64,000 nt of DNA from Psoroptes ovis (GCA_002943765.1 PQWQ01000001.1:4003501-4067500), one strand, 5' to 3'. Positions 47,719 to 59,845 are shown, counted from the first letter of the stretch. Made by a program: numbers and translations. Notes: generated by a model from the letters alone, not told the origin.

Positions 47719-48200
47719 TTACTGTTCAAACGATAAATCTCAAATGAATGAATCTCATTTTTCAAAATTACAACTGCGAATCACCTATTTAATAACAGGT
47801 GTTGGCTTTTTAAATCATTGATATTTTCTTCGTAGGCGAAGACTTTTGTTTGTTTACATTTTTTTTAATGAAAAACCTTGAAACAAATGAAAAATTCAAT
47901 ATTATTTAACCCTCCAAGTGGGCGACCAATGATTGCATAAATCAAAAAAATCGGAAAAATTTTTACCATTTTTGGCAAAAGACAAACTAAGTGTTAGGGA
48001 AAACTTGTTCACCAAACATTTATTGAATTATTTTAATAATCTAAGTTTTGATAAATTTTATTATGTTTCATTTTGGTGAAGCCAATTTTCTGATGTATTG
48101 AATCATATGAATTTATAATGATTCACAAGAAAATATTACAGATAATCACTAGAATTACATAGATGACCACGTAGGTTTTCAAGGATTTATGTGATGTTTG
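47719..48200. other. Hsp70 upstream region and coiled-coil gene 3' flank
   Basis: Contains a TATTAAATA-like element (47786-47794, minus) and a palindrome cttcgtaggcgaag (47830-47843) whose TTC and GAA are spaced 6 bp, which does not match the 5-bp register of heat shock elements. No gene. Confidence 0.45.
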
Positions 48201-49173
48201 TCAAAATTTGAGCTTAGTATCAAAGCTGAGACTAATTTCGCCTATTGTAGAAGATGATCGATATGAATCGTTGAATGGTGAGATATTATAATGATTCTCG
48301 ATCTTTCCTGATGAATCATTTAATTGTTTAACGAATTTTATTTCATCATTTAATTGTTTGATATGTTTAATTTTATATTCTAAATTCAAGGATTTTAGCA
48401 TCGTATTTTTTCTCTTCAAAGAATCAATTTCTTTTTGAATCGATTGATTTTTGATTGTTTTTTGCCGATATTGTTCATGAAGATTATTTTGATCAATTTG
48501 ATTATAACTATCGATTGACAATATTTGCTTGATTTGTTCAATTTTTTTATATTTTTCCAATTTTTTTCTTAATAATTGTAAATATTTACATTTTTCATTC
48601 AATATTGTTTTGACATTAGTTTGTAAACAATTTGAATTGTAAATATTGATGTTAAGCTGTCCGATTTCAATAATTTTCTATGCATCAGTAAATTATAAAT
48701 TAATCATAAATTTTAATTTCAAAATTCATTTGAATTACCTTTAAATTTTCATCTCGTAGAGAAGAAATTTTTTCATTTAAATTTAAATGATCCCAATGTT
48801 TTTGCTGCAGCCAATTTATCACATTCACGAATTTAACAGAATTAAAATTCTCTTCATATGATCCGATTAGACTTGGATATAAATTTCGATTAAATTCATG
48901 GATCGTCGAAATTAATGAATCATTATTTTTCTTGAATTTTGAATGAATGTTTGTCAATTTTTCTTCAATTTCACTATTTTTATTATATTTTTTGATTAAT
49001 AGACAATAATCATTTGATAATAACCATAATGGTAAATGCAATGACAATTGTTCTATTTCTTTATCATTTGAGTGTTTTCTTAACATTGAAATTATGATTG
49101 ATGATAAATTTCTGATTGATCTTTCGATCAAATCATTGGTCATTTTATCGTCAGAATCACTAATGAGAGACAT
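48201..49173 (-). CDS. coiled-coil protein, unrecognised
   Basis: Two exons, 48739-49173 and 48201-48677 (61 bp intron, phase 0), giving 303 residues. The first half is helical with SLHLPLWLLS and WLQQKHWDHLNLNEKI. The second half is a long coiled coil with heptads (KKLEKYKKIEQIKQIL, KEIDSLKRKNTMLKSL), ending in a Ser-rich tail. No membrane segment or Cys motif. Size and pattern would suit a spindle or kinetochore/augmin-type subunit, but I cannot identify it. A TATCGATA element lies about 150 bp upstream. Confidence 0.65.
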
Positions 49174-49325
49174 TTGCTTAAAAGTATATTTGATAGATTA
49201 ATTTATCGAAAATTGTTTATTAATTTTAATATAAAACGAATCAATTTGAAAATAATATGATCACATGACAATAAAAAAGCGCGCCATAAATCAAAAACAC
49301 AAATATCGAAAATGATGAATATCAC

Positions 49326-49333
49326 TATCGATA
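49326..49333. promoter_or_regulatory. DRE-type palindrome TATCGATA upstream of the coiled-coil gene
   Basis: Perfect TATCGATA within ctatcgatag, 153 bp upstream of the start codon at 49173. In Drosophila this DREF site marks housekeeping and replication gene promoters. Use in this species is inferred. Confidence 0.45.
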
Positions 49334-49406
49334 GTATTATGTGTAATCAATGGGGAAAATTCAAATTTTTTTTAGCAATTTTTTTATTAAAATCGTTTCA
49401 AAAAAA

Positions 49407-51110
49407 TTAATCCCATAATTTAATTAAATTATCCCAACCAGCTGTAATTACTTTCGATGTTTCATGTGGTTGCCAAAGGGCCGATATGCAAACATTATCA
49501 TGAGCTTGAAATGATTGTAATAATTTTGTCGTTTTCCAATCCCAAATGAATAATTTACCATCAGCATCACCTGATATTAAATAACTCATATCAGGTGAAA
49601 AATCTGGAGAACATGAATAACCGGCTACCATATGACCAGTGAATATTTTTTTCTGATTCAATTTAAAGCGATTCATACATGCAAATGCTTGAATTTTATT
49701 ATCCATAAATTGACAGGCTAACCATTTGTTATTAGGTGCCGCCGTGACAGCTGGTATGGCATGCATAGATGGATCGGCAATATATTTGACGTCTACCGGT
49801 ATATCCCATTCCCATACACGTAATGATTTATCATCAGATGTTGATACGAATCTTCGGCCACCATCGACCAATGTAACAGTATTCACAGCACCTAAATGAC
49901 GATCATATTCTTGAACGATTGAACCTGTACGACAATCCCAGCATAAAATTTTTTTATCAGACATTCCTGACAAAAATAAATGTGAATGTCCACTATCGGA
50001 CGTATTGAAACGTATACAATATGCCATTTTACGATTAGAAAATTTTCTAATACATTGACCTGTTTCAGTATCCCATAACTTGATGGCACGATCATAACCG
50101 CAAGATATGAAATGTTCACCTTGCCTATTGAAGCATATATCGCGAACTGCTTGGCGATGCCCATGATATGACATTATTAATCGCCGCTCATTATATATTT
50201 CCCATAATTTGATTTTCGTATCAACCGAACATGATAATAGTAGATGCCCACTTTGTGGATATAAACGAATAGCATTGATAGGTTTTGTATGTCCGACAAA
50301 CGTGTGTAATAATTTTTTTGGTAAAAAACATCGATCCGGTACATGATCTGGTTTATGTAATGGTACACCATCAATATCATGCGGCGGATGTAGAAATGAT
50401 CGACCTTGATAATCATATGGATCTTTAATGTGTAAAGTTGCATGATCTTTAAATTCTTCTTGAATTTTATTGTTATTATTAGTAGCAGCATTTTTACGTT
50501 TGGCAAGAATTTCAATTAATTCTTGTTGTTCTTCTTCAGTAGGACGGGCAATCTTTTCTTCATTCTCATATTCGGCCCATGGACCTTTATAGCCTTCGAT
50601 GTCGGATGGATCATCATTTTTTATTCGTTTACGTTTTTTATTTTTCGATTCGTCATCATTGCTGTCACTAATACTTTTTGATGAACCAGGTTTGGTTATC
50701 AATTGATTTGGAGTAGCCATAGTGCTTGGATCACTTGCAACACCGTATGCATGAAAATTCTTTCGTTGATATTCGAACATTGCTTCAGACATAAATGTTG
50801 GCTCTAAAGAGCCAGTTAGAAAATTTTTACCAATCATTTTATCATCATTTTGTTTGGGATTTGTTGGTCCTAATTCTGGTTTATATAATTGTTCAAATTT
50901 TGGATTAAATTGTAATTCTTTACAATTTTTCACATCGATTATAGAATCATTTGACGTCTGTTTTGCAATATTTCGCACCATTGTCGCATCGACTTGTGGT
51001 GCTGATACAATTTCCAGCATTGATTCTGGTTTTTTCATCACAATTTCTTCCGTTTCATTTTGATCATCCGAATCATCACTATTTTCATATGAAACAAGTG
51101 TCAAAGACAT
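49407..51110 (-). CDS. CDC40: pre-mRNA-processing factor 17 (CDC40/PRP17), WD40 splicing factor
   Basis: Single exon of 567 residues (human 579). It is a second-step splicing factor of the spliceosome C/C* complexes. The N-terminal part has the conserved QFNPKFEQLYKPELGPTNP, NFLTGSLEPTFMSEAMFEYQ, GPWAEYENEE and DYQGRSFLHPPHDI motifs that pack on the spliceosome. The C-terminal half (from about residue 265) is a seven-bladed WD40 propeller: HTFVGHTKPINAIRLYP, CSVDTKIKLWEIY, SCGYDRAIKLWDTETG, STSDDKSLRVWEWDI, SGDADGKLFIWDWKT and AGWDNLIKLWD at the end. Head to head with DDX47, 158 bp apart. Confidence 0.96.
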   Translation of the reverse strand: MSLTLVSYENSDDSDDQNETEEIVMKKPESMLEIVSAPQVDATMVRNIAKQTSNDSIIDVKNCKELQFNPKFEQLYKPELGPTNPKQNDDKMIGKNFLTGSLEPTFMSEAMFEYQRKNFHAYGVASDPSTMATPNQLITKPGSSKSISDSNDDESKNKKRKRIKNDDPSDIEGYKGPWAEYENEEKIARPTEEEQQELIEILAKRKNAATNNNNKIQEEFKDHATLHIKDPYDYQGRSFLHPPHDIDGVPLHKPDHVPDRCFLPKKLLHTFVGHTKPINAIRLYPQSGHLLLSCSVDTKIKLWEIYNERRLIMSYHGHRQAVRDICFNRQGEHFISCGYDRAIKLWDTETGQCIRKFSNRKMAYCIRFNTSDSGHSHLFLSGMSDKKILCWDCRTGSIVQEYDRHLGAVNTVTLVDGGRRFVSTSDDKSLRVWEWDIPVDVKYIADPSMHAIPAVTAAPNNKWLACQFMDNKIQAFACMNRFKLNQKKIFTGHMVAGYSCSPDFSPDMSYLISGDADGKLFIWDWKTTKLLQSFQAHDNVCISALWQPHETSKVITAGWDNLIKLWD

Positions 51111-51268
51111 TTTCTTGAAGATGAAAATTCAAGATTTTTTAAATTAATCAGAGAAAAAAATGTAAACAACTTAATATCGATCATTGATAGTCGATAGTAT
51201 CGATTAAACCACGTGCGCACGTCAAATGTTTACGATTTTTTTCATCAAATTAAATTTAAATTTTAAAA
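51111..51268. promoter_or_regulatory. 158-bp bidirectional promoter, CDC40 / DDX47
   Basis: Contains several atcgat words (aatatcgatcattg, agtatcgatt around 51173-51205), DRE-like, and a CACGTG E-box with an overlapping palindrome (cacgtgcgcacgt) near 51210-51222. Both neighbours are ribosome/spliceosome housekeeping genes, which fits a divergent constitutive promoter. Confidence 0.55.
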
Positions 51269-52696
51269 ATGTCTGATTCTTCTTCTGATGAATTACCAGC
51301 TAATGGTTCGAATAAAGACAACACAAATGAAGAAAATTATCTTCTAAATGCCGAAACAAAAGATGCATTGCAAAATGAAACGGCCACTTTTAAATCATTG
51401 GGTGTATGTGATGTATTATGCGAAGCATGTGAATCCCTCAAATGGTTCAAACCTTCAAAAATACAAATTGAAACTATTCCATTAGCATTGCAAGGAAATG
51501 ACATAATTGGTTTAGCTGAAACTGGTTCAGGTAAAACTGGAGCATTTGTATTACCAATATTACAAGCATTGTTGGATACACCGCTAAGATTATTTGCACT
51601 GATATTAACACCTACAAGAGAATTGGCATTTCAAATTAACGATCAAATAAAGGCTTTAGGTATGAGTTTTGGAGTTACAACAGCAACAATCGTTGGTGGT
51701 ATGGATATGATGACACAATCACTAGCATTAGCCAAGCGGCCACATATTATAATTGCAACACCAGGGCGTTTAGTTGATCATTTGGAAAATACAAAAGGTT
51801 TTAATCTTCGAACATTGAAATATTTAGTGCTAGATGAAGCTGATCGTATATTAAATATGGATTTTGAAAAAGAAATCGATATAATATTAAAAGTAATTCC
51901 ACGTGAAAGGCGTACATTCATGTTTTCAGCAACAATGACATCTAAAGTACAAAAATTGCAACGCGCTTCATTGAAAAATCCAATCCGTATTGAAGTATCA
52001 AGTAAATATAAAACGGTAGATAATCTTCAACAATATTACATATTCATTCCAGTTAAACACAAAGATTATTATTTAGTTTACATATTGAACAATTTGCAAG
52101 GAAATTCTTTCATTATATTTTGCAATACATGCAATCAAACGCAACGTTTAGCTTTAATGCTTCGTAATCTTGGTTTCAATGCCATACCATTACATGGACA
52201 AATGTCTCAAGCAAAACGGTTAGGTTCATTGAATAAGTTCCGTGCGAAATCAAGAAACATATTATTAGCAACTGATGTCGCATCTCGTGGGTTAGATATA
52301 CCTCATGTTGATTATGTAATCAATTATGATATACCAACACACAGTAAAGATTACATACATCGTGTAGGCCGTACAGCACGTGCAGGTAGATATGGTAAAT
52401 CGATTACAATCGTAACACAATACGATGTTGAACTTTATCAACGTATTGAACATTTATTGGGCAAAAAGCTACCAAAATATTCACCATTGATCGATGAAGA
52501 TGTCATGTTATTACAAGAACGTGTATTACAAGCACAAAAATTTGCCAAAAATGAAATGAATGATGCCGGCATTGGTGGCAAGCGTAAACGATCCAAAGAT
52601 AATGATGATGAAGATGGTGATGATGCTGAAAATGGAACAAATGTTTCTAAAAAAATTAAAAATAAAAAATTGAATAAAAATCGAAGAAAAAGATAG
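51269..52696 (+). CDS. DDX47: DEAD-box ATP-dependent RNA helicase DDX47 (yeast Rrp3)
   Basis: Single exon, 475 residues (human 455). Acts in the nucleolus in 18S rRNA processing. Motifs in order: Q-motif with Phe 41 and Gln 66, motif I AETGSGKT (83-90), Ia PTRELA (115-120), Ib TPGR (164-167), II DEAD (189-192), III SAT, IV FIIFCNT, V TDVASRGLDIP, and VI HRVGRTARAG. The stretch LQQYYIFIPVKHKDYYLVYIL is typical of DDX47/Rrp3 rather than other DEAD boxes. The tail is Lys/Asp-rich with an end NKNRRKR nuclear signal. Confidence 0.95.
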   Translation: MSDSSSDELPANGSNKDNTNEENYLLNAETKDALQNETATFKSLGVCDVLCEACESLKWFKPSKIQIETIPLALQGNDIIGLAETGSGKTGAFVLPILQALLDTPLRLFALILTPTRELAFQINDQIKALGMSFGVTTATIVGGMDMMTQSLALAKRPHIIIATPGRLVDHLENTKGFNLRTLKYLVLDEADRILNMDFEKEIDIILKVIPRERRTFMFSATMTSKVQKLQRASLKNPIRIEVSSKYKTVDNLQQYYIFIPVKHKDYYLVYILNNLQGNSFIIFCNTCNQTQRLALMLRNLGFNAIPLHGQMSQAKRLGSLNKFRAKSRNILLATDVASRGLDIPHVDYVINYDIPTHSKDYIHRVGRTARAGRYGKSITIVTQYDVELYQRIEHLLGKKLPKYSPLIDEDVMLLQERVLQAQKFAKNEMNDAGIGGKRKRSKDNDDEDGDDAENGTNVSKKIKNKKLNKNRRKR

Positions 52697-52849
52697 AACA
52701 TTGATTTTACTGAAATAAAAAAAATTAATTTAATATAATTTTAGAATTTTTGGAATTTTAAATAAATTCAACTATTTTGCTTTCATTAATTTGGATTGAA
52801 TTGAGTTTTGTTTGCTCATGTTTATTTCGTTTTTTGTTTCATTTTGAAA

Positions 52850-55800
52850 ATGAATCAACAACCATTCGCAATCACAATCATAAACATAAGACATTCACTG
52901 AAAAATGATGACAATGTCGATAAAGAACTAGAGTCGATTACTAATTTAATCAATAAACAATTGTTGAATCGTTTAAATAACAATGATGAATCAAATTATC
53001 GCTTCGCTATTAATCCATATCATTTTTATAATGATTATATTATCAAGTAATACTGTTATAATAATGTAATTGAATGACATTATATAAATTTTTTTTTCAA
53101 AATGCATCAAGGTTTGACATTGATTTCTATTTTGAAAATCAATTAAACTTTCAACGAATTCTGATCGATCTAAATGGGTTCAAAAATCTAAATGATGAAA
53201 ATAAAATTTACATGGAATTATCATTCAATTCATTGGATCGTTTGAATAAATTATCAAATAATACTAATAAACGTATGGTGGAATATCGATTAAAATCATT
53301 GTCAATCGGTTCATTGATAAATTTGAGTGATTTTTTAAATCGTTTGAGGGTGTTTGATGCGGCCGATTGTCTAAAATTTGAAATGGATTTTTATAAGAAA
53401 AATTTAACAATATATTTTAAATTAGATGAAAATTTGTAAGTAAATATCTCATCATGTATTTAATTCTAAAATAATTATTATTTCATCTTAGTTTTCGCTT
53501 GGAAATCAATTTTTCATCAATAAAATTGCTTCTAATCGAAATGAAAGCCAATTGTTTTTATTTGGAATTAAATGCTGCACCATTCATTTTTAAATCTAAT
53601 CAATCGTCAGCTAAAGAATGGACTAGGATAGCCAATTTAAACGATTATTATGATAATGATTTAATTGCATATTCGTTGAGCTATCGATTACAATTGATCA
53701 AAAACAATCTATCAACTAGCAATTTTTTCAATGATTTAATACGACTAAGTTATGTTTGTAAGGAATTAAATCATAGTTTCATAACTTTAATTATGATTAG
53801 TGATCGTAATTATCAAAAAAATAAACTCAAATCCAAATCGAAAGTTATCAACACTAAAATGTTGAATAAAAAATATTCAATGAAAAATATATTCGCAATG
53901 ATCGATGAACATTTCAAAAGTGATGAAAAACTATTCCCATTATTATATGCATGTCGTGTATTATATTCAAAATCATATAAAATTATCGATTCATTAATAT
54001 TGAAACAACAAACAATGATCATATTCAATATGATAGATCAATTATATTCTAAAGAAAATTTCGACATAAGTTTAATTGAAAAATTAATTTACATATTAGA
54101 TTCACATTCAAAATCATTATTAATAATTGATTTAAAAGATGAATTTGAAAAAATAATTGAAACATATCGTCAAAGAACCTTTTGTTCGATGACCAATGTA
54201 AATACAAATGATCATGTTATGATGAAATCGGCAGTAATGACACCGACACGTATAGAATTTTATCGTCCGATGCCATTTCTACGTTCACGCTTCAGCAATA
54301 TGGCTAATTTAGATTTTTCTTTACGATTGACAATATGTGAAGATAATAATCGTAAACTGAATTGTACATTCAATCATTGTAATAATGAAAATGACATGAA
54401 TTTTATTAAATCAACAATGAAAACAAAATTATCATCAGGCATACGTATTGGCGATCGTTTGTTTGAATTTTTAGGCTCATCATCAAGTCAAATGCGTGAA
54501 AACGGTATAATATTCTATGCTTGTGACAATGAAAAACGTACAGCAAAATCTATACGAATGTTAGTCGGTAATTTAGCCAATTTTAAACGTAAAGTTGCAA
54601 AATATATTGCACGTTTCGGCTTAGTATTTTCACAAGCAATCGCTTACTATCATTATGATAGCCAAAGTGTTAAAGTTTATAAAATGGATGACATTAAAAC
54701 AATGAATGATGAATATTGTTTTACTGATGGTATTGGTATCATCTCCAATGAAATTTCGAGCAAAATCAATCAATTATTACGTCTACCAAATGGTTATCAG
54801 CCATCAGCATATCAGATTAGAAATGGTGGCTGTAAAGGAATGTTGGTTTGTTATCCGATTGCAAAAAATTCAGATAATAGTACTAATAAAAATATGATCA
54901 TATTTCGTGATTCAATGATCAAATATGAATCAAATGATGAATGTCTGGGAATTTTAAAGTTTTCTGCACCACGTTTGGTTTGGCTGAATCGACCATTGAT
55001 CAATATATTGGATCAACAAAATGTACCGGCCGAAGTATTTTATAAAATTTTTATGAAAAACACGAAATTAATAATGAATGCATTATTATTCGAACAAGAT
55101 GCATATAAATTGGTCAATATTTATCGTAATTCTAATTTACCGTATCAACGTTTTTTTATGGTTGGTTTATCATTCTTGCGAGAACCTTTTCTAAATCGTA
55201 TATTGAAATATTTATTATATTATCGCTTGAATGAATTGAAATATCGTGCACGTATCGCCATACCAGATCAAAATGGTCGTATGGCATTCGGTGTCATTGA
55301 CGAAACAAAACAATTAAATTCTGGTGAAATTTTTTTCCAATATTCATTGCTCGATTCAAATACTGGAATGCCATTATTGAATCAAACAAAAATATTGGAA
55401 AATCAACAGGTTATGGTGACAAAATTTCCATGTTTATCATTGGGCGATGTACGAAAATTTCGAGCCGTCAATATTCCTGAATTATCACACATAAAAGATT
55501 GTTTGGTATTTCCGGCAAAAGGTTCACGTCCACATACCGATGAAATGGGTGGCTCTGATTTAGATGGTGATGAATATGCTATATTTTGGCAAACAGATTT
55601 GATATTTCCAGGTGATAATTATGAACCAATGGATTTCATTAATCATCAATCAAGTGAATTGAATCATGATATAAATCTGAATGATATTATTGAATTTTAT
55701 TGTGATTATTTGCTTGAAAATAATATTGGACAAGTTGCTAATTGTCATCTGATGTATTCGGATTTTCATCCACTTGGTCTACATTCAACCGAATGCAATG

Positions 55801-57772
55801 AATTGGCACAAAAATACAGTATATCATTAGATTTTCAAAAAAATGGCATAAATTCACAGCTTGAAAAGTAAGTCTTTTGAAAAACAATATCTCGATTTTT
55901 AATTAATTGGAATTTCAAAAACAAAGAAAATATCAGCCTGATTCTAAATGGATAAGACCAGATTTTATGGAAAAACGTACACAATATAAATGTTATCTAT
56001 CCGAAAATGTACTAGGACAATTTCATCGTCAATGTTCATTAATCGAAACAATTATACGTAATTGGGATAATGATCTCAAGAATAATCCACAATCAATTTT
56101 GAATGAATTACCAGATGAAAGATTAATATTACCGGATTGGCATAAATATCAAAAAGAAGCACAAACAGCATTTGATGAATATAATTATAAATTGATTGAA
56201 TTAATGGAATCATTATTAATCTATTCGGAAATTGAATTAATTACAAATGTTTATGATACAAATACCAGTAATTATTTGTCAAACACAAACAATAATAGTA
56301 ATAAATATGATATATCATCATCAATCATATATGAACAATTATTTCAATATTTTCAACAAAAATTTGAATCACAATTTCAAACGATTTTAAAACGTGAAAA
56401 TATTCAATTGAACAATGATGAACAAGATGAAGCTGAACGTGTACGTTTAACATTAATATCATCATGGTATATTATTTGTTATTTGAATAAAAATAAAATT
56501 CAATATCAATATCGTGGTAGATCACTGCTAGGTATGCCATTTTTATTACCAAATGAAATGATACGTTTAGCAAATTATTGTATCATCAATCAGCCAAATG
56601 ATCAACAACAACATATTCAAAAATGTAAAACAATTGTGAAAATGTCAAACAATTTACAGTTGGCAACTCAATTGAAGTCATTGACATCCAAGTGGATTGA
56701 TCAAGTGAATGTGAAAATATTCAATTGTAAAATTAATCAAAAATTGAAAATTTACAATAATGAAAACAATAGCTTCGATATTGTTGATGAATCAACACTA
56801 ATTTCAGATTTGATTGATCGTAAAATTGAATCAATAATCAAAAATGATGAATACTCAGAATGTTTTACAAATTATAACAATTCACAACAAATAATTTTTG
56901 AATTATTCCAAAAATTTCTGCTAAATCTTTATGAACAATGTAATCAAATTGATTCAATTATACACAATGGCCAATTACCCGAATTATTGTTACTACGTTA
57001 TGGAATGTTTGCATTGAATTTTATTCAAAGTAATCAAATACCACTTAATGAAGAATTCGGTGATGAACAAATTTTTGATTCATATTTGGATAAAATGTTC
57101 GAAAAATTTAATAATCAAATTGATTTCAGCATTGATGATCCTTCCCAACAACAGAAAAATTATCATCAATTTTGTTTGTTAAATCGGAAAAAACATCATA
57201 ATGATAATGGTGATCGAACAAAATTTGATCGAATTGATGAAAATTTCTTCAAAAAACTACAATTCTTAACCAAATCTGAATGTTTCTTACAAAATTTAAA
57301 AATTTATAATGAAAATGATTATTGTATTTATGCATTGGATTCTAAATTGAATGGTTTAAAACGTCATCATCAAAATGAAACAAGAAATAATAGAAGAACC
57401 TTATTAAGCTCACCACCATCATCGATGTGGATCAAAGATAATCATCATTATCAATCAAACAATTATGGTTACAATTTAAAACGTTTAAATATATCATTCA
57501 TAACGATTGAATTGATAACTAAATCATTCAAACAAATACAACAACAACAACAAAATGATTATCAAGATAATCAATTGATTGCATTCATACGTTTATTGCT
57601 TGGACATCCAAAATTTTTCGATCAAATTTATTATCGATTTGATTTAATTGACGACGATAATAATAATTGTTCAAGTCAAAATGGTGATAATTCCGTCAAT
57701 GGCCATAATCGACAATCATTGAAAAGTGGAAATTCAAATAAAATTCGTTCAAAAATCTATCATAAATCGTAG
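52850..57772 (+). CDS. cellular RNA-dependent RNA polymerase (RdRP, QDE-1/EGO-1 family)
   Basis: Four exons: 52850-53046, 53112-53435, 53492-55867, 55927-57772, giving 1580 residues. It copies RNA into dsRNA to make or amplify siRNAs. The catalytic core is the double-psi beta-barrel type: FTDGIGIIS, GCKGMLV, the PAKGSRPHTDEMGGSDLDGD stretch with the metal-binding Asp triad DLDGD at about residues 863-867, and SDFHPLGLHSTECNELAQKYS. The first ~250 residues are a weakly conserved N-terminal domain and the C-terminal 600 have Asn/Gln-rich inserts. Such genes occur in plants, fungi, nematodes and chelicerates (ticks, mites, spiders) but not in insects, supporting a chelicerate source. The Met was placed just after a non-ATG open stretch. 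Acts with Dicer/Argonaute. Confidence 0.93.
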
Positions 57773-59067
57773 ACACCTACCACATGTAGATGGCACACAA
57801 ATAACCATTGAATTATAGTTCATCTTTTTTATTTTTTGAATTGATGAATGATAGATGGCATAACCCTTTACGTATAATGAATAATTTTATGCAATTTTTT
57901 TCTATTTGAAATAAAACACCATTTATTTTCTAATAAAATCTACAGTAATTTTATCTAATCATTATCATTAATATTAATCGACAATTATTTATGTCGTGTG
58001 ATGTAAAGGTTGTGTATATATCTTAATCAATCCCGACCATATCCAATTACAATGCTTAAACGATCACAATGTAGAGTATCTATCTTTTGATTGAGATTAG
58101 ATTGTCTAAAATTTAGATTTTTTCCAAATTTTGAAAAATTTTCCTTATAATATAGCCTTAGATTTTTATGAATTTTCTGAAAATTCGGTAAGGCTATAGA
58201 CTGGCAATTTTTTCAAAAAATACATATGAAAAAACACGAAAATACTAAACACAATCAAAATTTTTTGGTTCTTGGCTATTAACTATGACAGCAAACTCAA
58301 AATTAACAAACCGATAGATGGCTGCACGTTCGAAATTGGATTCGGTTAATTGTCAAGTTGGATTGGGTTATGTTGGATTTGATCATTTGTTAAGTTGGAT
58401 TGGATTATGTTGGATTGTGATATATTAAGAAATAAATTCAGCAAATGTATTTTATATTGCATTACACCTATCTTTTATATCACAATTTTTATGAACGTAG
58501 TTTCAGAACACGTGTATATAGAGAAAAGGAAATGATATTTCTACTTCCTAATCACATTTGAATTATGATTCAGCGTTGAAATCGATAGTGACAATCATAA
58601 TAATATTAATAATTCTAATAATCATCATAATAATTATCATCATCAAATGTGGCGCTACAAGTCAAAAAGAAATAAGAAATTATGATTGAAAAAGAAATTA
58701 GAAAATTCGAATTCAAAAATAGGATTTCCTGCAAGTTTTTTTTTTCGTTTTGGCAAACCGTATAAAAAGGCCGCAATCTCTAATTTTACATTCATTCCAT
58801 CTTTACTCTTTGAACAAAACATTTCGAATTTGTCAATGAAAAATAGTTCTTTTGTTCTTAGATTTGTGTTTTAACAGCAACATTTTCGAAGTGTACCACA
58901 ATTTTGGTGCAAAAGTTTGTGTGTATCACTTTAATCATATTCATGTAATAATAATATCACTATTTTTAAAAATTTTTTTAGGTAAGTTAACATTATTTCT
59001 TGTATTTTTATATGATAATGATATTTTACTAATTAATACATTTAGTACTGTAACTTGTGCGACAATC
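57773..59067. other. intergenic with short repeats, left of Merlin remnant
   Basis: Contains a perfect 10-bp inverted repeat (58151-58160 / 58189-58198) with a second 7-bp hairpin inside it, and a pair of ttggattgggttatgttgg-like direct repeats around 58357-58420. Otherwise AT-rich with no open frame. The transposon's 5' terminus may lie here but its ends were not identified. Confidence 0.45.
58151..58198. repeat. nested perfect inverted repeat
   Basis: tatagcctta (58151-58160) and taaggctata (58189-58198) are perfect complements. Inside them gaatttt-ctg-aaaattc (58170-58186) is a second palindrome. This could fold as a cruciform or be a fragment of a miniature inverted-repeat transposon. 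Confidence 0.6.
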
Positions 59068-59845
59068 ATGTTTTATTTTGAAGATTTGCCATCAACCGAA
59101 AAAGAAGCGATCGCGTTCCTTCAGGAACGAAATAGAGGGAACGTCGATGTTCGAATTCACATCCAATGAAACTTTATATTGGCAATGACAATGTTTGGAA
59201 GTGTAACATAAGTGCATGTGGCGAAAGAGTTAGACTTGGAAAGGACAATTGGTTTGAAGGTAGCCGATTATCGTTTGTTAAAGCACTGAAGTTCATTTAT
59301 TACTGGTGCGATGAACTAACATAAGCTGAATTTTGTGATAAATATCTCAGGATGTCGAACAAGACTGTATGTGATTGGAATAATTACATGCGACAAGTTT
59401 GTGTTATGGATCTCGAAAGAATTCCACAAAGGAAAATTGGTGGTCCAGGCAAAATTGTGGAAATTGATGGAAACATGTTTTCGAAACGTAAGAACCATGC
59501 TGGTCGGGTATTACCAGAGCAGTGGATATTTGGTGGTATTTGTCGGGAAACAAAGGAAGCATTTGTGGTCGCTGTTCCCGACAGGAGCGCGCCGACGCTT
59601 CTCCAGAAAATCATTGAAAATGTGTAGGAGGGCTCCACGATTTATTCCGATGGTTGGAAAGGTTACCAAACAAACGAATGGACGCTCATGGATTTGAACG
59701 CGCCAGAGTCAACCACAAATATAATTTTGTGGATCCGGAAACTGGAGTACATACCCAAACAATCGAAAGGATGTGGGGTTTTGTGGGTCGCCGATTTTAT
59801 AAAATTTTTTATTTACACAAAGTGTCAAATGAATTTTATTGTTAA
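59068..59845 (+). pseudogene. degenerate Merlin-superfamily (IS1016/ISXO2-like) transposase
   Basis: Pieces of a DDE transposase in changing frames. The N-terminal part (about 59068-59166, FEDLPSTEKEAIAFLQE) and the middle (59167-59627) include WKCNISACGERVRLGKDNW, the first Asp in GGPGKIVEIDGNMFSKRKN, and WIFGGICRETKEAFVVAVPD. The second Asp is in GSTIYSDGWKGY, beyond an in-frame TAG (59625-59627). The Glu is in NFVDPETGVHTQTIERMWG, in another frame starting near 59685. Stops: TAA at 59322-59324 and TAG at 59625-59627. There are frame changes near 59166 and near 59685. Catalytic triad residues are still readable. Merlin is a cut-and-paste family; this copy is dead. Termini not found. Confidence 0.85.

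Noticed and set aside
47830..47843. Palindrome cttcgtaggcgaag upstream of Hsp70 as heat shock element
   Set aside because: TTC and GAA are not in the 5-bp register of HSF-binding repeats and no third unit is present.
50177..50515. 112-codon minus-strand ORF in a second frame of CDC40
   Set aside because: Out-of-frame shadow of the WD40 protein with no features.
59384..59638. 84-codon minus-strand ORF over the Merlin remnant
   Set aside because: Antisense shadow of the transposase middle domain.
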